Below, one piece after another: positions 44,633-53,001 of a stretch of DNA of 64,000 bases (positions are counted from its first letter, which is position 1; each line of letters opens with the position of its first letter). Source of the DNA: Planctomycetaceae bacterium (GTDB lineage: Bacteria > Planctomycetota > Planctomycetia > Planctomycetales > Planctomycetaceae); assembly GCA_021732845.1 (NCBI GenBank), contig JAKFUF010000012.1, positions 1-64,000 of the forward strand, given 5' to 3'. A model generated the notes under the pieces. That model had not been told where the DNA came from, did no database searches, and saw nothing but the letters and a program-made list of their open reading frames with translations. The position numbers and the translations under genes are program-made.

Positions 44633-45127
44633 ATGGAGAAGGAGTCCGCAAAGCCTGCTCGGAACGATCTCGTCGTGTCCAGCCTCGTGGTCCGCACTCC
44701 CATGGCGAAGAGGTCAGCAAAGGCAACTCGCAATGATCTCGTTGTCTCCGGCCTGGCGCTCCGCGCTCCTGGGCACGCTTCGCTTGTGCTGAGTGCAGGT
44801 CATTCTGGCAAGCCGACTCTGTATCTGATGGGCAAATGCTCCAACGTCGTCACGGTCGCGATCGACACAGATGGTCGCTGCAGCGTGGTCGTCTCCAAGG
44901 AAGAGGCGACCAACAGTACTGGTGCGGGCCTCGCTGTCGACGTTTTTGGCGCTGGAATGGGCGTAAGCGTGCATCAAGGCCATCGAGTTAAGGCGGTGTG
45001 TCTGGAAGAGTGCGGCCTCGTCGCGGATTCGTCGATCGGCGAACCCGATTCCGCAGGGCGTCTGCGGGGTATCAGCCATCACGGACGGATGTCGCCGGTT
45101 TCACCGCCGAAGACCGTGGACGCCTGA
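44633..45127 (+). CDS. Small protein with an internal tandem duplication at its N-terminus
   Basis: 164 residues. The N-terminus has two copies, 22 residues apart, of the same unit: SAKPARNDLVVSSLVVRTP and SAKATRNDLVVSGLALRAP. The unit also starts the preceding protein. The rest is beta-rich (LVLSAGHSGKPTLYLMG, VVTVAIDTDGRCSVVVS) with cysteines. ACGGGAG precedes the ATG, 11 bases after the previous stop, so the two are one operon. No family is recognised. Confidence 0.7.
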   Translation: MEKESAKPARNDLVVSSLVVRTPMAKRSAKATRNDLVVSGLALRAPGHASLVLSAGHSGKPTLYLMGKCSNVVTVAIDTDGRCSVVVSKEEATNSTGAGLAVDVFGAGMGVSVHQGHRVKAVCLEECGLVADSSIGEPDSAGRLRGISHHGRMSPVSPPKTVDA

Positions 45128-45247
45128 GTCCGTCCCGACACCCCTTTTGCAGTCGCAGGTTTTGGTCGTCATCAACTGCATTTGCTAAACTGGCTGACCA
45201 AGAGCCGGGAAAAATGTGCCGGCTGAAATCTTGCCAAAGGTCAGCTC

Positions 45248-45871
45248 ATGCCGGATGCCGTCGACAAACCGGCGCTCTCTGCCAACCCCTGGAACCTGCC
45301 GAATCTGATCACGCTGGTTCGGCTGGGGATGTCGTTGGTGTTGTTTGGGCTGATGGACTTCAACACCGCCTGGGCGATTTGTGCCACGGTGTTTGCGGTG
45401 GCGGCGGGCACCGACTTTCTCGACGGCTACATCGCCCGCAAATACAAGCTGGTCACTGTGCTGGGCCGGATCCTCGATCCGTTCGTCGACAAGGTGATCG
45501 TCTGCGGGGCGTTCCTGTTCCTGCTTCCGCACGTCAATTCCGGCGTCACCGCCTGGATGGCGCTGGTCGTCATCGGCCGCGAGATGCTGGTGACGCAGTT
45601 GCGAAGCTGGCTCGAGCAGCAGGGACGGGATTTCTCCGCCGCCTGGATCGGCAAGCTGAAGATGCTCCTGCAGTGCGTCGCGCTGGTGGTGGCCATGCTG
45701 CTTCTCGACCCCGCCATAACGGCGTGGCTCAAAGACCAGCAGATGGCAACCGCCGCCACCATCTCCCGCGACCTCCTGCTGTGGACGGCGACCGGCATCA
45801 CCGTCTACAGCGGCGCGATCTATGTGCTGCGCGGCATCAGCATCTATCGCGAAATCCAGCGCGGTGCCTGA
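45248..45871 (+). CDS. pgsA: CDP-diacylglycerol-glycerol-3-phosphate 3-phosphatidyltransferase
   Basis: A 207-residue membrane enzyme with the complete CDP-alcohol phosphatidyltransferase motif D59-G60-x2-A63-R64-x8-G73-x3-D77-x3-D81 and about five to six transmembrane helices. NLPNLITLVRLGMSLVLF at the N-terminus is typical of PgsA. It makes phosphatidylglycerophosphate, the first committed step to phosphatidylglycerol and cardiolipin. AAAGG lies 7 bases before the ATG. It converges with serA, with stops 10 bases apart. Confidence 0.9.
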   Translation: MPDAVDKPALSANPWNLPNLITLVRLGMSLVLFGLMDFNTAWAICATVFAVAAGTDFLDGYIARKYKLVTVLGRILDPFVDKVIVCGAFLFLLPHVNSGVTAWMALVVIGREMLVTQLRSWLEQQGRDFSAAWIGKLKMLLQCVALVVAMLLLDPAITAWLKDQQMATAATISRDLLLWTATGITVYSGAIYVLRGISIYREIQRGA

Positions 45872-45880
45872 TTCGGGCTC

Positions 45881-47509
45881 TCAGCGCGGACTCACCGCCC
45901 ACGGCAGGGCGGCCCCTGCGGCAGGCAGTTTCACGAGTTCGATGCCGGTCACATCCGGGTGCTTTTGGACCTCTTCCAGGGCTTCCGCTGGCGGGTTGCT
46001 GTCCAGGTTGAGAATGGCGACCGCATCGCCGCCGGGTTCGTGTCGGCCGACGGCCATGTGCGCGATGTTGACCTTGTGCTTGCCAAACACCGTCCCGATG
46101 TAGCCGATCAGGCCCGGCACGTCTCGGTGCCGATAGATCAGCATCAGTCCGTCGAGATACGCATCCAGGCCGAAGTTCCCGATTCGGACCAACCGCAGGA
46201 ACTGCTTGCCGAAAATCGTGCCCGAGGCGGTCACTTCGCCCTGGTCCGTCTCGACCGTGGCCTTGATCAGCGTGGAAAAATCGCTGGTCTCGCTGGATGC
46301 CGACTCCGTCACGCGGACACCCCGTTCACGCGCCAGCATCTCGGCGTTGACGATGTTGACGCTTTCATCGAAGGCCGATTCGAGCAACCCGGCGGCAAAG
46401 GCGCTGGTCAGCAGCTTCGTGTTCTTGGTCGCCGCTTCGCCACGGAACGACAGATTGGCCGACCGCACAGCGCGGCCCTTCGACTGCTGCGCGAGCAACA
46501 GCCCCAGCCGGCGGGCGAGGTCCAGCGAAGACTTGAGTTCCGACATTTCCGCGGCGGAAATCGGGGCAATGTTCACGGCATGGCGGATTTCACCCCGCAT
46601 CAGGAATCCGGAGATGATCTCGGCCGCTTCCAGGGCGACCAGTTCCTGAGCCTCGTCGGTGGAGGCCCCGAGGTGTGGCGTCGTCAGCAGATTGGGAGCC
46701 TTGAGCAGCGGCAGGTCGCCAGGAGGTTCGTTGACGAACACGTCAATCGCCGCCCCGCCCACCTGTCCCGACTGCAGAGCCGCCGCGAGGTCGGCCTCGT
46801 CGACGATGCCGCCACGGGCGCAGTTGATGATCCGCACCCCCTTCTTCATCTTGGCCATGCGGTCGGCGTTGATCAGCCCCCGCGTCTCGTCGGTCATCGG
46901 CGTGTGGACCGTCAGGAAATCGCACTGGGTCACCACGTCATCCACATTGCGGTAGACTTCGATCCCCAGCTCGGCTGCCTTGGCGGGAGAGAGGAACGGG
47001 TCGTAGCCCACGACCTTCATTTCCAGGCCAATCGCCCGCTTGGCGACAGAGATGCCAATGCGGCCCAAGCCGACAACACCCAGTGTCTTCCCGGCGAGCT
47101 GCGTCCCGGTGAACGATTTCCGGTCCCATTTACCGGCCTTCATGCTCGCGGAAGCGGGAGCGATATTGCGGGCCAGCGACATCATCATGGCCACCGTGTG
47201 TTCGGCGGTGCTGGTGGTGTTGCCCGCCGGCGTGTTCATGACCACGATCCCCTCGCGCGTGGCTGCGGGCAGATCGATATTGTCGACACCCACGCCCGCC
47301 CGCACGATGACCTTCAGCCGCTTCTGATCCTTCAGCAGTTCCGGCGTCAGGGTGGTGCGGCTGCGGATGATGATCCCGTCCACCGTCTGCAACACCTCGC
47401 GGAGTTCCGCCGCCTTGATTCCCGTGCGGTCGTCCACAGTCAGCCCCGCCGCCTTCAGCGCCTGGATTCCCGCGGGAGACAGATCATCTGCAATGAGTAC
47501 CGTCGGCAT
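45881..47509 (-). CDS. serA: D-3-phosphoglycerate dehydrogenase
   Basis: A 542-residue, long-type SerA. NAD-binding G-L-G-R-I-G lies at 147-152. The catalytic residues of the family are visible as Arg232 (CARGG), Glu261 (NEPPG) and His279 (TPHLGAST). The C-terminal half holds the allosteric substrate-binding (ASB) domain and an ACT domain (RHRDVPGLIGYIGTVFGKHKVNIAHMAVGR) that senses serine. It commits 3-phosphoglycerate to serine synthesis. The ATG at 47509 is chosen over the adjacent upstream GTG because AGGTG spacing fits better. Confidence 0.95.
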   Translation of the reverse strand: MPTVLIADDLSPAGIQALKAAGLTVDDRTGIKAAELREVLQTVDGIIIRSRTTLTPELLKDQKRLKVIVRAGVGVDNIDLPAATREGIVVMNTPAGNTTSTAEHTVAMMMSLARNIAPASASMKAGKWDRKSFTGTQLAGKTLGVVGLGRIGISVAKRAIGLEMKVVGYDPFLSPAKAAELGIEVYRNVDDVVTQCDFLTVHTPMTDETRGLINADRMAKMKKGVRIINCARGGIVDEADLAAALQSGQVGGAAIDVFVNEPPGDLPLLKAPNLLTTPHLGASTDEAQELVALEAAEIISGFLMRGEIRHAVNIAPISAAEMSELKSSLDLARRLGLLLAQQSKGRAVRSANLSFRGEAATKNTKLLTSAFAAGLLESAFDESVNIVNAEMLARERGVRVTESASSETSDFSTLIKATVETDQGEVTASGTIFGKQFLRLVRIGNFGLDAYLDGLMLIYRHRDVPGLIGYIGTVFGKHKVNIAHMAVGRHEPGGDAVAILNLDSNPPAEALEEVQKHPDVTGIELVKLPAAGAALPWAVSPR

Positions 47510-47697
47510 CACACACCTGAAGATTCAAAAGGGAAATCCGCCTGCCACAATGCCGCGACGAGGGGCAAATAGGGAGGCGGACCGTGTTCGTATTTGCGGG
47601 TATAGTCTGCGGCGTTCCTCGCCTGCAAGACCGATTGAAATTCCCGCCGCTGCCATCAGTCAGTTTCGATCCGTCTTCGACCTTCGAATGGCTCTGT

Positions 47698-48087
47698 TCA
47701 GTCAATCTCTGGATCGCCGTTCAGTGGCTTGGTGGGCGTGTGAAATTCCTCCCAGCGCTCCCAAGCGTAGCTCCATTCCATCCACATCCGCATGAAGGAC
47801 CACAGGATCCGGACACGGGGATGGGCCAAATTGTTCGGTCCCACTTGCTTGGCCAGATTCCAGCGTTCAGAAAGCACGCGAGCAATATGATCCGAAGACA
47901 GGTCAGGATCGGCCCCGTCTTCAAGTCCGCCCGCCGCATCCGCCATCACAAACAGCTCGAACAGCGCCTTTCGCTGCGGATCGACCTCCAGCGGAGCCCC
48001 AGCCTGCTCCGCCGCCAGAATGACCTCTTCGATCTGTTGAATCAGGTTTTGAGCCAGACTTTGCGTAACTGAGGCGTGTACCGACAT
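47698..48087 (-). CDS. Small helical protein of unknown function
   Basis: A 129-residue acidic, helical protein with no signal peptide. The C-terminus is Trp/Glu-rich (ILWSFMRMWMEWSYAWERWEEFHTPTKPLNGDPEID). The frame continues upstream into the hairpin repeat at 48216-48303, but that part is repeat-derived, so I start at the ATG at 48087. No family is recognised and no Shine-Dalgarno site is clear. Confidence 0.6.
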   Translation of the reverse strand: MSVHASVTQSLAQNLIQQIEEVILAAEQAGAPLEVDPQRKALFELFVMADAAGGLEDGADPDLSSDHIARVLSERWNLAKQVGPNNLAHPRVRILWSFMRMWMEWSYAWERWEEFHTPTKPLNGDPEID

Positions 48088-48215
48088 GCAGCGATCCGTG
48101 GTGAATAGGGCGAGGCTCAAACCTTCCTTCGAGCTTGAATTCGTCACGTCCAAGTTAACACCGGCTGTGAATGACTGACAACTGACCGCCCCTGATCCTG
48201 TGGCTGCCCGTGACC

Positions 48216-48303
48216 TCGCCCGCGAGCGAGGAACCCCGACAGCGGATGAGGCAGGGGGCGCAGCCACCCATCCGCGCCAGGGGTTCCGCAGCGAGCAAAA
48301 ACT
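48216..48303 (-). repeat. Single inverted copy of the 81-bp hairpin repeat, touching the SDR stop codon
   Basis: Read on the minus strand, it begins with the GGTAAG that contains the SDR stop codon. It continues TTGCTCGCTGCGG, ACCCCTGGCGCGGATGGG, then GGGGTTCCTCGCTCGCGGG. These are the words of the tandem array at 53116-53452, in opposite orientation. Its strong internal stem could serve as a 3' hairpin for the SDR transcript. Confidence 0.85.
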
Positions 48304-49112
48304 TACCAGTGCATCACATACCCGCCATCGACATTGATTGTCTGCCCCGTCACCTGTTCGGCCCGCGGCGAGGACAAAAAGACCACCATGTCAGCGATGT
48401 TCCGTGGCTGCTGCCAGCGGCCGAGGGGTACGATTTTGCTGACCTTCTCCGAGGCCCAATCCTCGTAGGTGCGGCGGAGTTCGGGTGGCTGGCTGTCGTG
48501 CCAGGCCTTCCAGACACTCTGGTTGAGCGGCGTCTGGACCATGCCGGGGTTCACGGTGTTGACGCGGACTCCATGCGGAGCCAGGTCTTTCGCCAGGCAC
48601 TGGGCGAAGTTGATCCCCGCCGCCTTCGCCGCGCTGTAAGGCGGATCGGTCTGCGAACCAATTTGACCGGCCACGCTCCCGAGAAATACCAGAGTTCCGT
48701 CTCGACGGCTCACCATGTTGGGGGCAAGGGCATGAGCCACATGGACCATCCCCATGATGTTCACATCCAGCGTTCGACGCCAATCAGCGGGGCTGAGGTT
48801 GGTGAAAGGAAACCCAAACTTGCCCGAGCCGATCGCCGCCGCGTGCGCCAGATGCTGCACGGCGCCCAGTCGCGATTCAGTCTGGCTGGCTGCCGTTTTG
48901 ACTTGGGCTTCGTCCGTGACATCAACGGTCAAGCCAACTGCGGGAACAGTGAACTTCAAAGCGATTTCACGGGCGACCACTTCCACAGACGTGGACAAGT
49001 CCCAGATGGCGACCGACACCTTTTCAGCGGCAAAGCCTTCGGCGATCGCCCGCCCAATTCCACTGGCTCCGCCGGTGACCACCGCGACATGTTGTTGAAG
49101 CTGCAGGTCCAT
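48303..49112 (-). CDS. Short-chain dehydrogenase/reductase
   Basis: A 269-residue classical SDR: cofactor motif TGGASGIG (13-20), structural NIMG (118-121; the family usually has NNAG/NxxG earlier), and catalytic Ser146, Tyr159 and Lys163 in GSVAG...YSAAK. The C-terminus has NTVNPGMVQTPL and VTGQTINVDGGYVMHW. It is an NAD(P)H-dependent oxidoreductase of unknown substrate. The stop codon lies inside the first bases of a hairpin repeat. Confidence 0.9.
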   Translation of the reverse strand: MDLQLQQHVAVVTGGASGIGRAIAEGFAAEKVSVAIWDLSTSVEVVAREIALKFTVPAVGLTVDVTDEAQVKTAASQTESRLGAVQHLAHAAAIGSGKFGFPFTNLSPADWRRTLDVNIMGMVHVAHALAPNMVSRRDGTLVFLGSVAGQIGSQTDPPYSAAKAAGINFAQCLAKDLAPHGVRVNTVNPGMVQTPLNQSVWKAWHDSQPPELRRTYEDWASEKVSKIVPLGRWQQPRNIADMVVFLSSPRAEQVTGQTINVDGGYVMHW

Positions 49113-49143
49113 GTAGTTCGCCCAAACTGTTGGTCAAATCAAA

Positions 49144-49177
49144 GACAACGCCCAGTCCTCCATGACCGGGCGTTGTC
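49144..49177 (-). terminator. Terminator-like hairpin after the TlpA-like gene
   Basis: On the minus strand GACAACGCCCGGTC pairs with GACTGGGCGTTGTC across a 6-base loop with one mismatch, followed by TTTGATTTG. It lies 24 bases after the stop at 49201 and before the SDR start. Confidence 0.75.
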
Positions 49178-49200
49178 TGCAACATGTCAGCTCAATCCGT

Positions 49201-50352
49201 TCACTTCGAAGCGGTCTGTGGCTCGGCGAGCAACTGCTGGACCTTTTGTTCCAGCTCCTCGCCATGCGTGTTGAGGGCGGCAACGCGCCCCTGACGGTCG
49301 ATCAGCAACGTTGTGGGTACCGCGGAAACGCCGAACTGGATGGCGCGGGGGTCGTTCCAGCCACGGCTGGCCGGGTCGGCGCTCATCAGGTTGGTCCACG
49401 GCACCTCCTGTTGAGCCAGGAACTGCTTGACTTTGGCCAGGTCCTCATCCAGCGGCACGGCGATGATCTCAAAACCGCGGGCGCGGTCGCGGGCGTAGAG
49501 GGCCTTGAGTGCGGGCAGTTCGGCGTTGCAGGGGCCACACCAGGTCGCCCAGAAGTCGACCAGCACGACCTTGCCCTTGTAGCTCGACCAGTCAAGCTCT
49601 GCGCCGGAAAGTACTTCACCGGAGATTTCGACCGATTTTCCGATGAGCCGCAACCGGGCGGCGGCACCCGTCATGCGGTCGCCTTCCAGAGCCACAACCC
49701 GGTCCTGATGTGCCACGAAATGGGCACCGAGGGCGTCGTAGGCTTGGGCAGCCGCGCTGGGATCGCGTTTTTCAATGCCCTGGCAGACGGCGATCGCCAC
49801 GTTCATGTGAGCACGGTCGACCTTCAGCGGGGCCAGAAAGTCATCCAGGTCTTGGACCAGTTTCTGCAGTTCTTCCGTGGAAAGATTCGCCACATTGTCC
49901 GCACGGAGGCCGAAGTAAATCAGCGAGCCTTCGGCGGCGAGACCACGGCGCGTGTCCTTGCGAAGTTCGGCTGCCAGTTTCAACAGGCGGGTGCGGGCCA
50001 CGCTGTCTCCAGCCGCGGCCAGCTTTCGCAGAGCCCAGGCTTTGGCCCGGACGCCATGCACCAGGGTCATTTCGTCTCGTGCGCCCACCAGCACTTTTTC
50101 AGAGGCGGACAGAACGGCCATTTGCACCGTTTGCGCGGGTGCCTCGCGTTCTGCCTGGAGTTTGTTGATGTAGACCAGAAGCTGGGCCGGGCTGCCATCG
50201 GGGACACTGTTGGGGTCGACGCGGTTGCTCTCTTGTGAGCGGGTGACTGCGGATTTGCCGTCTGCGGCGTTTAAGGCTGATGTAAGCGACAGACTGACAA
50301 CGGCGAAACTTGCCAACCGCCAAAACGTGGCGGTCCCCGAATGAGACTCCAT
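49201..50352 (-). CDS. Exported TlpA/ResA-like thioredoxin-domain protein
   Basis: 383 residues. It has a signal peptide (ending TSALNAADG), a helical N-terminal domain of about 200 residues, then a TlpA-like domain with VVLVDFWATWCGPCNAELPALK (active site WCGPC near residue 270), a cis-Pro loop in VSAVPTTLLIDRQGRV, and the usual ending. It is a periplasmic thiol-disulfide reductase, possibly for cytochrome c maturation; the DUF1549/cytochrome proteins in the window would be candidate clients (inference). GGAGT precedes the ATG. Confidence 0.88.
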   Translation of the reverse strand: MESHSGTATFWRLASFAVVSLSLTSALNAADGKSAVTRSQESNRVDPNSVPDGSPAQLLVYINKLQAEREAPAQTVQMAVLSASEKVLVGARDEMTLVHGVRAKAWALRKLAAAGDSVARTRLLKLAAELRKDTRRGLAAEGSLIYFGLRADNVANLSTEELQKLVQDLDDFLAPLKVDRAHMNVAIAVCQGIEKRDPSAAAQAYDALGAHFVAHQDRVVALEGDRMTGAAARLRLIGKSVEISGEVLSGAELDWSSYKGKVVLVDFWATWCGPCNAELPALKALYARDRARGFEIIAVPLDEDLAKVKQFLAQQEVPWTNLMSADPASRGWNDPRAIQFGVSAVPTTLLIDRQGRVAALNTHGEELEQKVQQLLAEPQTASK

Positions 50353-50619
50353 TCAACACTCCATGACATGGGAACGAAATCGTCCAGCGCCCCCAGCCAG
50401 AGCGCGCCAGAGCCGGATTGTAGCCCCCGCCATCCGGGATCGCTAGGAAGCCGGTCCCGCAGGTGCCATGTCCCGTCGCTAACCGTTTTGGTGTAAAACG
50501 ATCCGTCGAGCGGCAGGCCTTTTGATTTGCAGGAGCAGGACCCTGTGAGCCACGCGCGGGGCGTGCCGAACTCCCTTGAAATCGTTGCCTGTCAATGACC
50601 ACTTCTTCGAGCCGCCATG

Positions 50620-53001
50620 TCATCGCGGTGGCCAGTTCAGGTGCTTCTCCAGGAACCGGAAAGTTCCCTGGCCATTGATCGTGTGCGGGCCATTGAAGAA
50701 TTCGATCTCGGTCTTATCTGCCAGGCCCATTTGCACGTACAGGCGGCGGACCTTGGCGTATTCGGAGGCCACCCACTCGTCGGGAGCCACGCCGTCGGTG
50801 TGGCCGCGTTCGACCATGAACGGACGGGGCAGCATCAAGGCCGACATCTCGAAGTAGTTGAATGTCGAGCCGAGGTTGAAGTAGGGCATCTCCCACTCGA
50901 CCGTGAACATGAAGCTGTACTTCGCATCGGTCGCCGTGATCTTCCGCGCCCAGTCATTGAAGTCCGCCGAGCAGATTGACAGGCAATAGCGTTCCAACAG
51001 TGGCGGCACGCGGACCGCCGTCTCGCCTCCGTAGCTCAGACCATAAAACGCGATGCGGTCGGGGTCGACCTGCGGCAGCGACTGCAGCCAGTTCAGGATC
51101 TGCTCATGTTGCGCGAGGATGAACGAGAACAGCGTGCAGCCGAACTGGTTCGCCTTGCGGTTCAGGTCGCGGTACTTGTCCTCGCCGCGATAAGGGTTGT
51201 GCGGGGCAAAGACAATGAACCCCTTCTCACACAGCTTCGCGGCGAAATCATGATAGGCGGGAACATCGCCTTCGATGGTGTCCTTGGGCACACCGTTGCG
51301 GCCATGCTGGCAAACCACCACCGGCCGCTTCTCCCCCGGCTTCAAATCCTTGGGCAACAGCAGCACGCCCCAGGCGAAGACATCCGGGAACACGTCGAGT
51401 TGTACGTCGTAGCCGACCCACTTTTCGCGGTCGTAGATCTTGCGGGTCCGCGGGTTGGCCGGCAGCATCGGATCATCGAGCTTTCCGAAGAGTTCCCGCC
51501 ACAGACGTTCGCGCTGTGGCTTGGCGTTCTCCGTGAACGTCTTTAATGACTTCGGCTCGGGCGCAACTTTGGAGAGAAACGTCTGGTCGCGGACGAAGTC
51601 GGAATCGTGGACCAGTTGCTGGACATGCTGTTCGAGTTCCCGGACCTGTCGCTTCTGCCGGGCAGCGGAGCTGGCCTGCAGTTGGGTTTTGACCGCATCT
51701 GACACACTCTCGCTGGAGGGATTCTGCGCCACGGTGAACTTCAACGTCTCGCCAAACCTCTCCAAGGCGTTGAACATGGGAAGCGCGACCCGCTTCGGAT
51801 CGGGAACGTGAATGAACTGGGCTGATTTTGACTTCGCGGGAAAGAGTAAGGCGATCTTCTTGAACTCCGCTTCGACGCTGGCAAAATCCGCCTGCGTGAT
51901 TGCTCCGTGCGCGGCACCACCACGACGGCCGGGTCGCACGGCGGGCGGTCCGCTGAAGTTGGGCACCAGGCCGCGCTCAATCAGCAGCGGACATTCCACC
52001 AGGGCGGCCAGTTCCGCATCACCAAACTTCAACGACCAGCCAAAGACGTTGCGATACAGCGGCTCATTCCATGGCTCGGGATGCGGCCCGAAATATCCGC
52101 TGACCAGACATGCCGCCAGCGCGGGCTCGGGTGGGCCGTTGAGCGCCGCCGTACACAGGGCGATCAGCCCCCCTTCGCCGTTGCCGGCGATCGCCACCGG
52201 GAGTGTTGCCGATCCATGCGCCTTCAGACACTGGATGGCAGCCAGCATCTTCTCCACTTCATAGCCGATCACATGCCGTCCCATGTGATACGCCTGGCGG
52301 TAAATCCACTCGCGGTGTGGCTGGTTTGTAAACGCCACCCGCGGATTGCCAGACCATTCGTCATCCCGGTCAATCAGCGCCGGTACCAGCACCAGCACGT
52401 CGGCTTCCGCCAGCCGCAAAGCCCACGTCATCACATTGGACAGGTTGCCGAGTCCGAGAATCCCTTCTGGTGTCTGTCCGGCATCCGGCAACGCGATCAC
52501 GGCCGCCTTCGCCACACCGCGTGGCTCTACCAGCAACCCCTCGCCGTGCACTCCCTCCAGAACAGGCCACCGCACCTGCCAGACGCGAAACTTCGCCGTC
52601 TCCCAGACGAGTCCGCCATCACTCAACCCACCGAAGCGTTCGAAGTGTCGAATCCGATGAGGGTTCAAGTCCGTGTATCGTGGATCCGCCGCATTTGGCT
52701 CCAGCCAGCGCGGGTCGACACCGAGGCCATGAGCCAGAGAAAGGCGGGCAGTAGCCCGAAACGCTTGATGGTCTTCCGGCGTCTTGAGCGACGCCTTCCA
52801 CAACGCCGCCCGCTGTTCATTGGTCTGGGCAAACTTGCGTTCGGCGAACCGATGCAGACCCGTCATCATCAAATCTGCCAGGTCGCCCGTCTCGACGAGC
52901 GGAGCGGAGTTGGGCAATTCGTCAGCGAAAGATGGCCAACCGAGCCACAACAGTGCGATGGTCAACAGCCACGAAACCCGCGATTCTTTGAAGGTCATCA
53001 T
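50620..53001 (-). CDS. Secreted two-lobe alpha/beta hydrolase (acetyl xylan esterase/dienelactone hydrolase-like)
   Basis: 793 residues with a signal peptide (WLLTIALLWLGWPSFA). Two hydrolase-like lobes are visible. The first has a degenerate nucleophile elbow GNGEGG (about residue 280). The second has a complete one, YGLSYGGE (about 660), preceded by RPVVVCQHGRNG and followed by a late His in NGPHTINGQGTF. The second lobe resembles acetyl xylan esterase-type enzymes; the first is probably inactive. AAGGATCG precedes the ATG at 53001; a longer frame to 53031 exists. The tandem hairpin array lies 115 bases upstream. Confidence 0.8.
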   Translation of the reverse strand: MMTFKESRVSWLLTIALLWLGWPSFADELPNSAPLVETGDLADLMMTGLHRFAERKFAQTNEQRAALWKASLKTPEDHQAFRATARLSLAHGLGVDPRWLEPNAADPRYTDLNPHRIRHFERFGGLSDGGLVWETAKFRVWQVRWPVLEGVHGEGLLVEPRGVAKAAVIALPDAGQTPEGILGLGNLSNVMTWALRLAEADVLVLVPALIDRDDEWSGNPRVAFTNQPHREWIYRQAYHMGRHVIGYEVEKMLAAIQCLKAHGSATLPVAIAGNGEGGLIALCTAALNGPPEPALAACLVSGYFGPHPEPWNEPLYRNVFGWSLKFGDAELAALVECPLLIERGLVPNFSGPPAVRPGRRGGAAHGAITQADFASVEAEFKKIALLFPAKSKSAQFIHVPDPKRVALPMFNALERFGETLKFTVAQNPSSESVSDAVKTQLQASSAARQKRQVRELEQHVQQLVHDSDFVRDQTFLSKVAPEPKSLKTFTENAKPQRERLWRELFGKLDDPMLPANPRTRKIYDREKWVGYDVQLDVFPDVFAWGVLLLPKDLKPGEKRPVVVCQHGRNGVPKDTIEGDVPAYHDFAAKLCEKGFIVFAPHNPYRGEDKYRDLNRKANQFGCTLFSFILAQHEQILNWLQSLPQVDPDRIAFYGLSYGGETAVRVPPLLERYCLSICSADFNDWARKITATDAKYSFMFTVEWEMPYFNLGSTFNYFEMSALMLPRPFMVERGHTDGVAPDEWVASEYAKVRRLYVQMGLADKTEIEFFNGPHTINGQGTFRFLEKHLNWPPR

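Noticed and set aside
45959-47572. Long plus-strand frame of about 537 codons opposite serA
   Set aside because: serA has all catalytic residues and domains. The plus frame is Arg/His/Gln-rich, typical of an antisense shadow.
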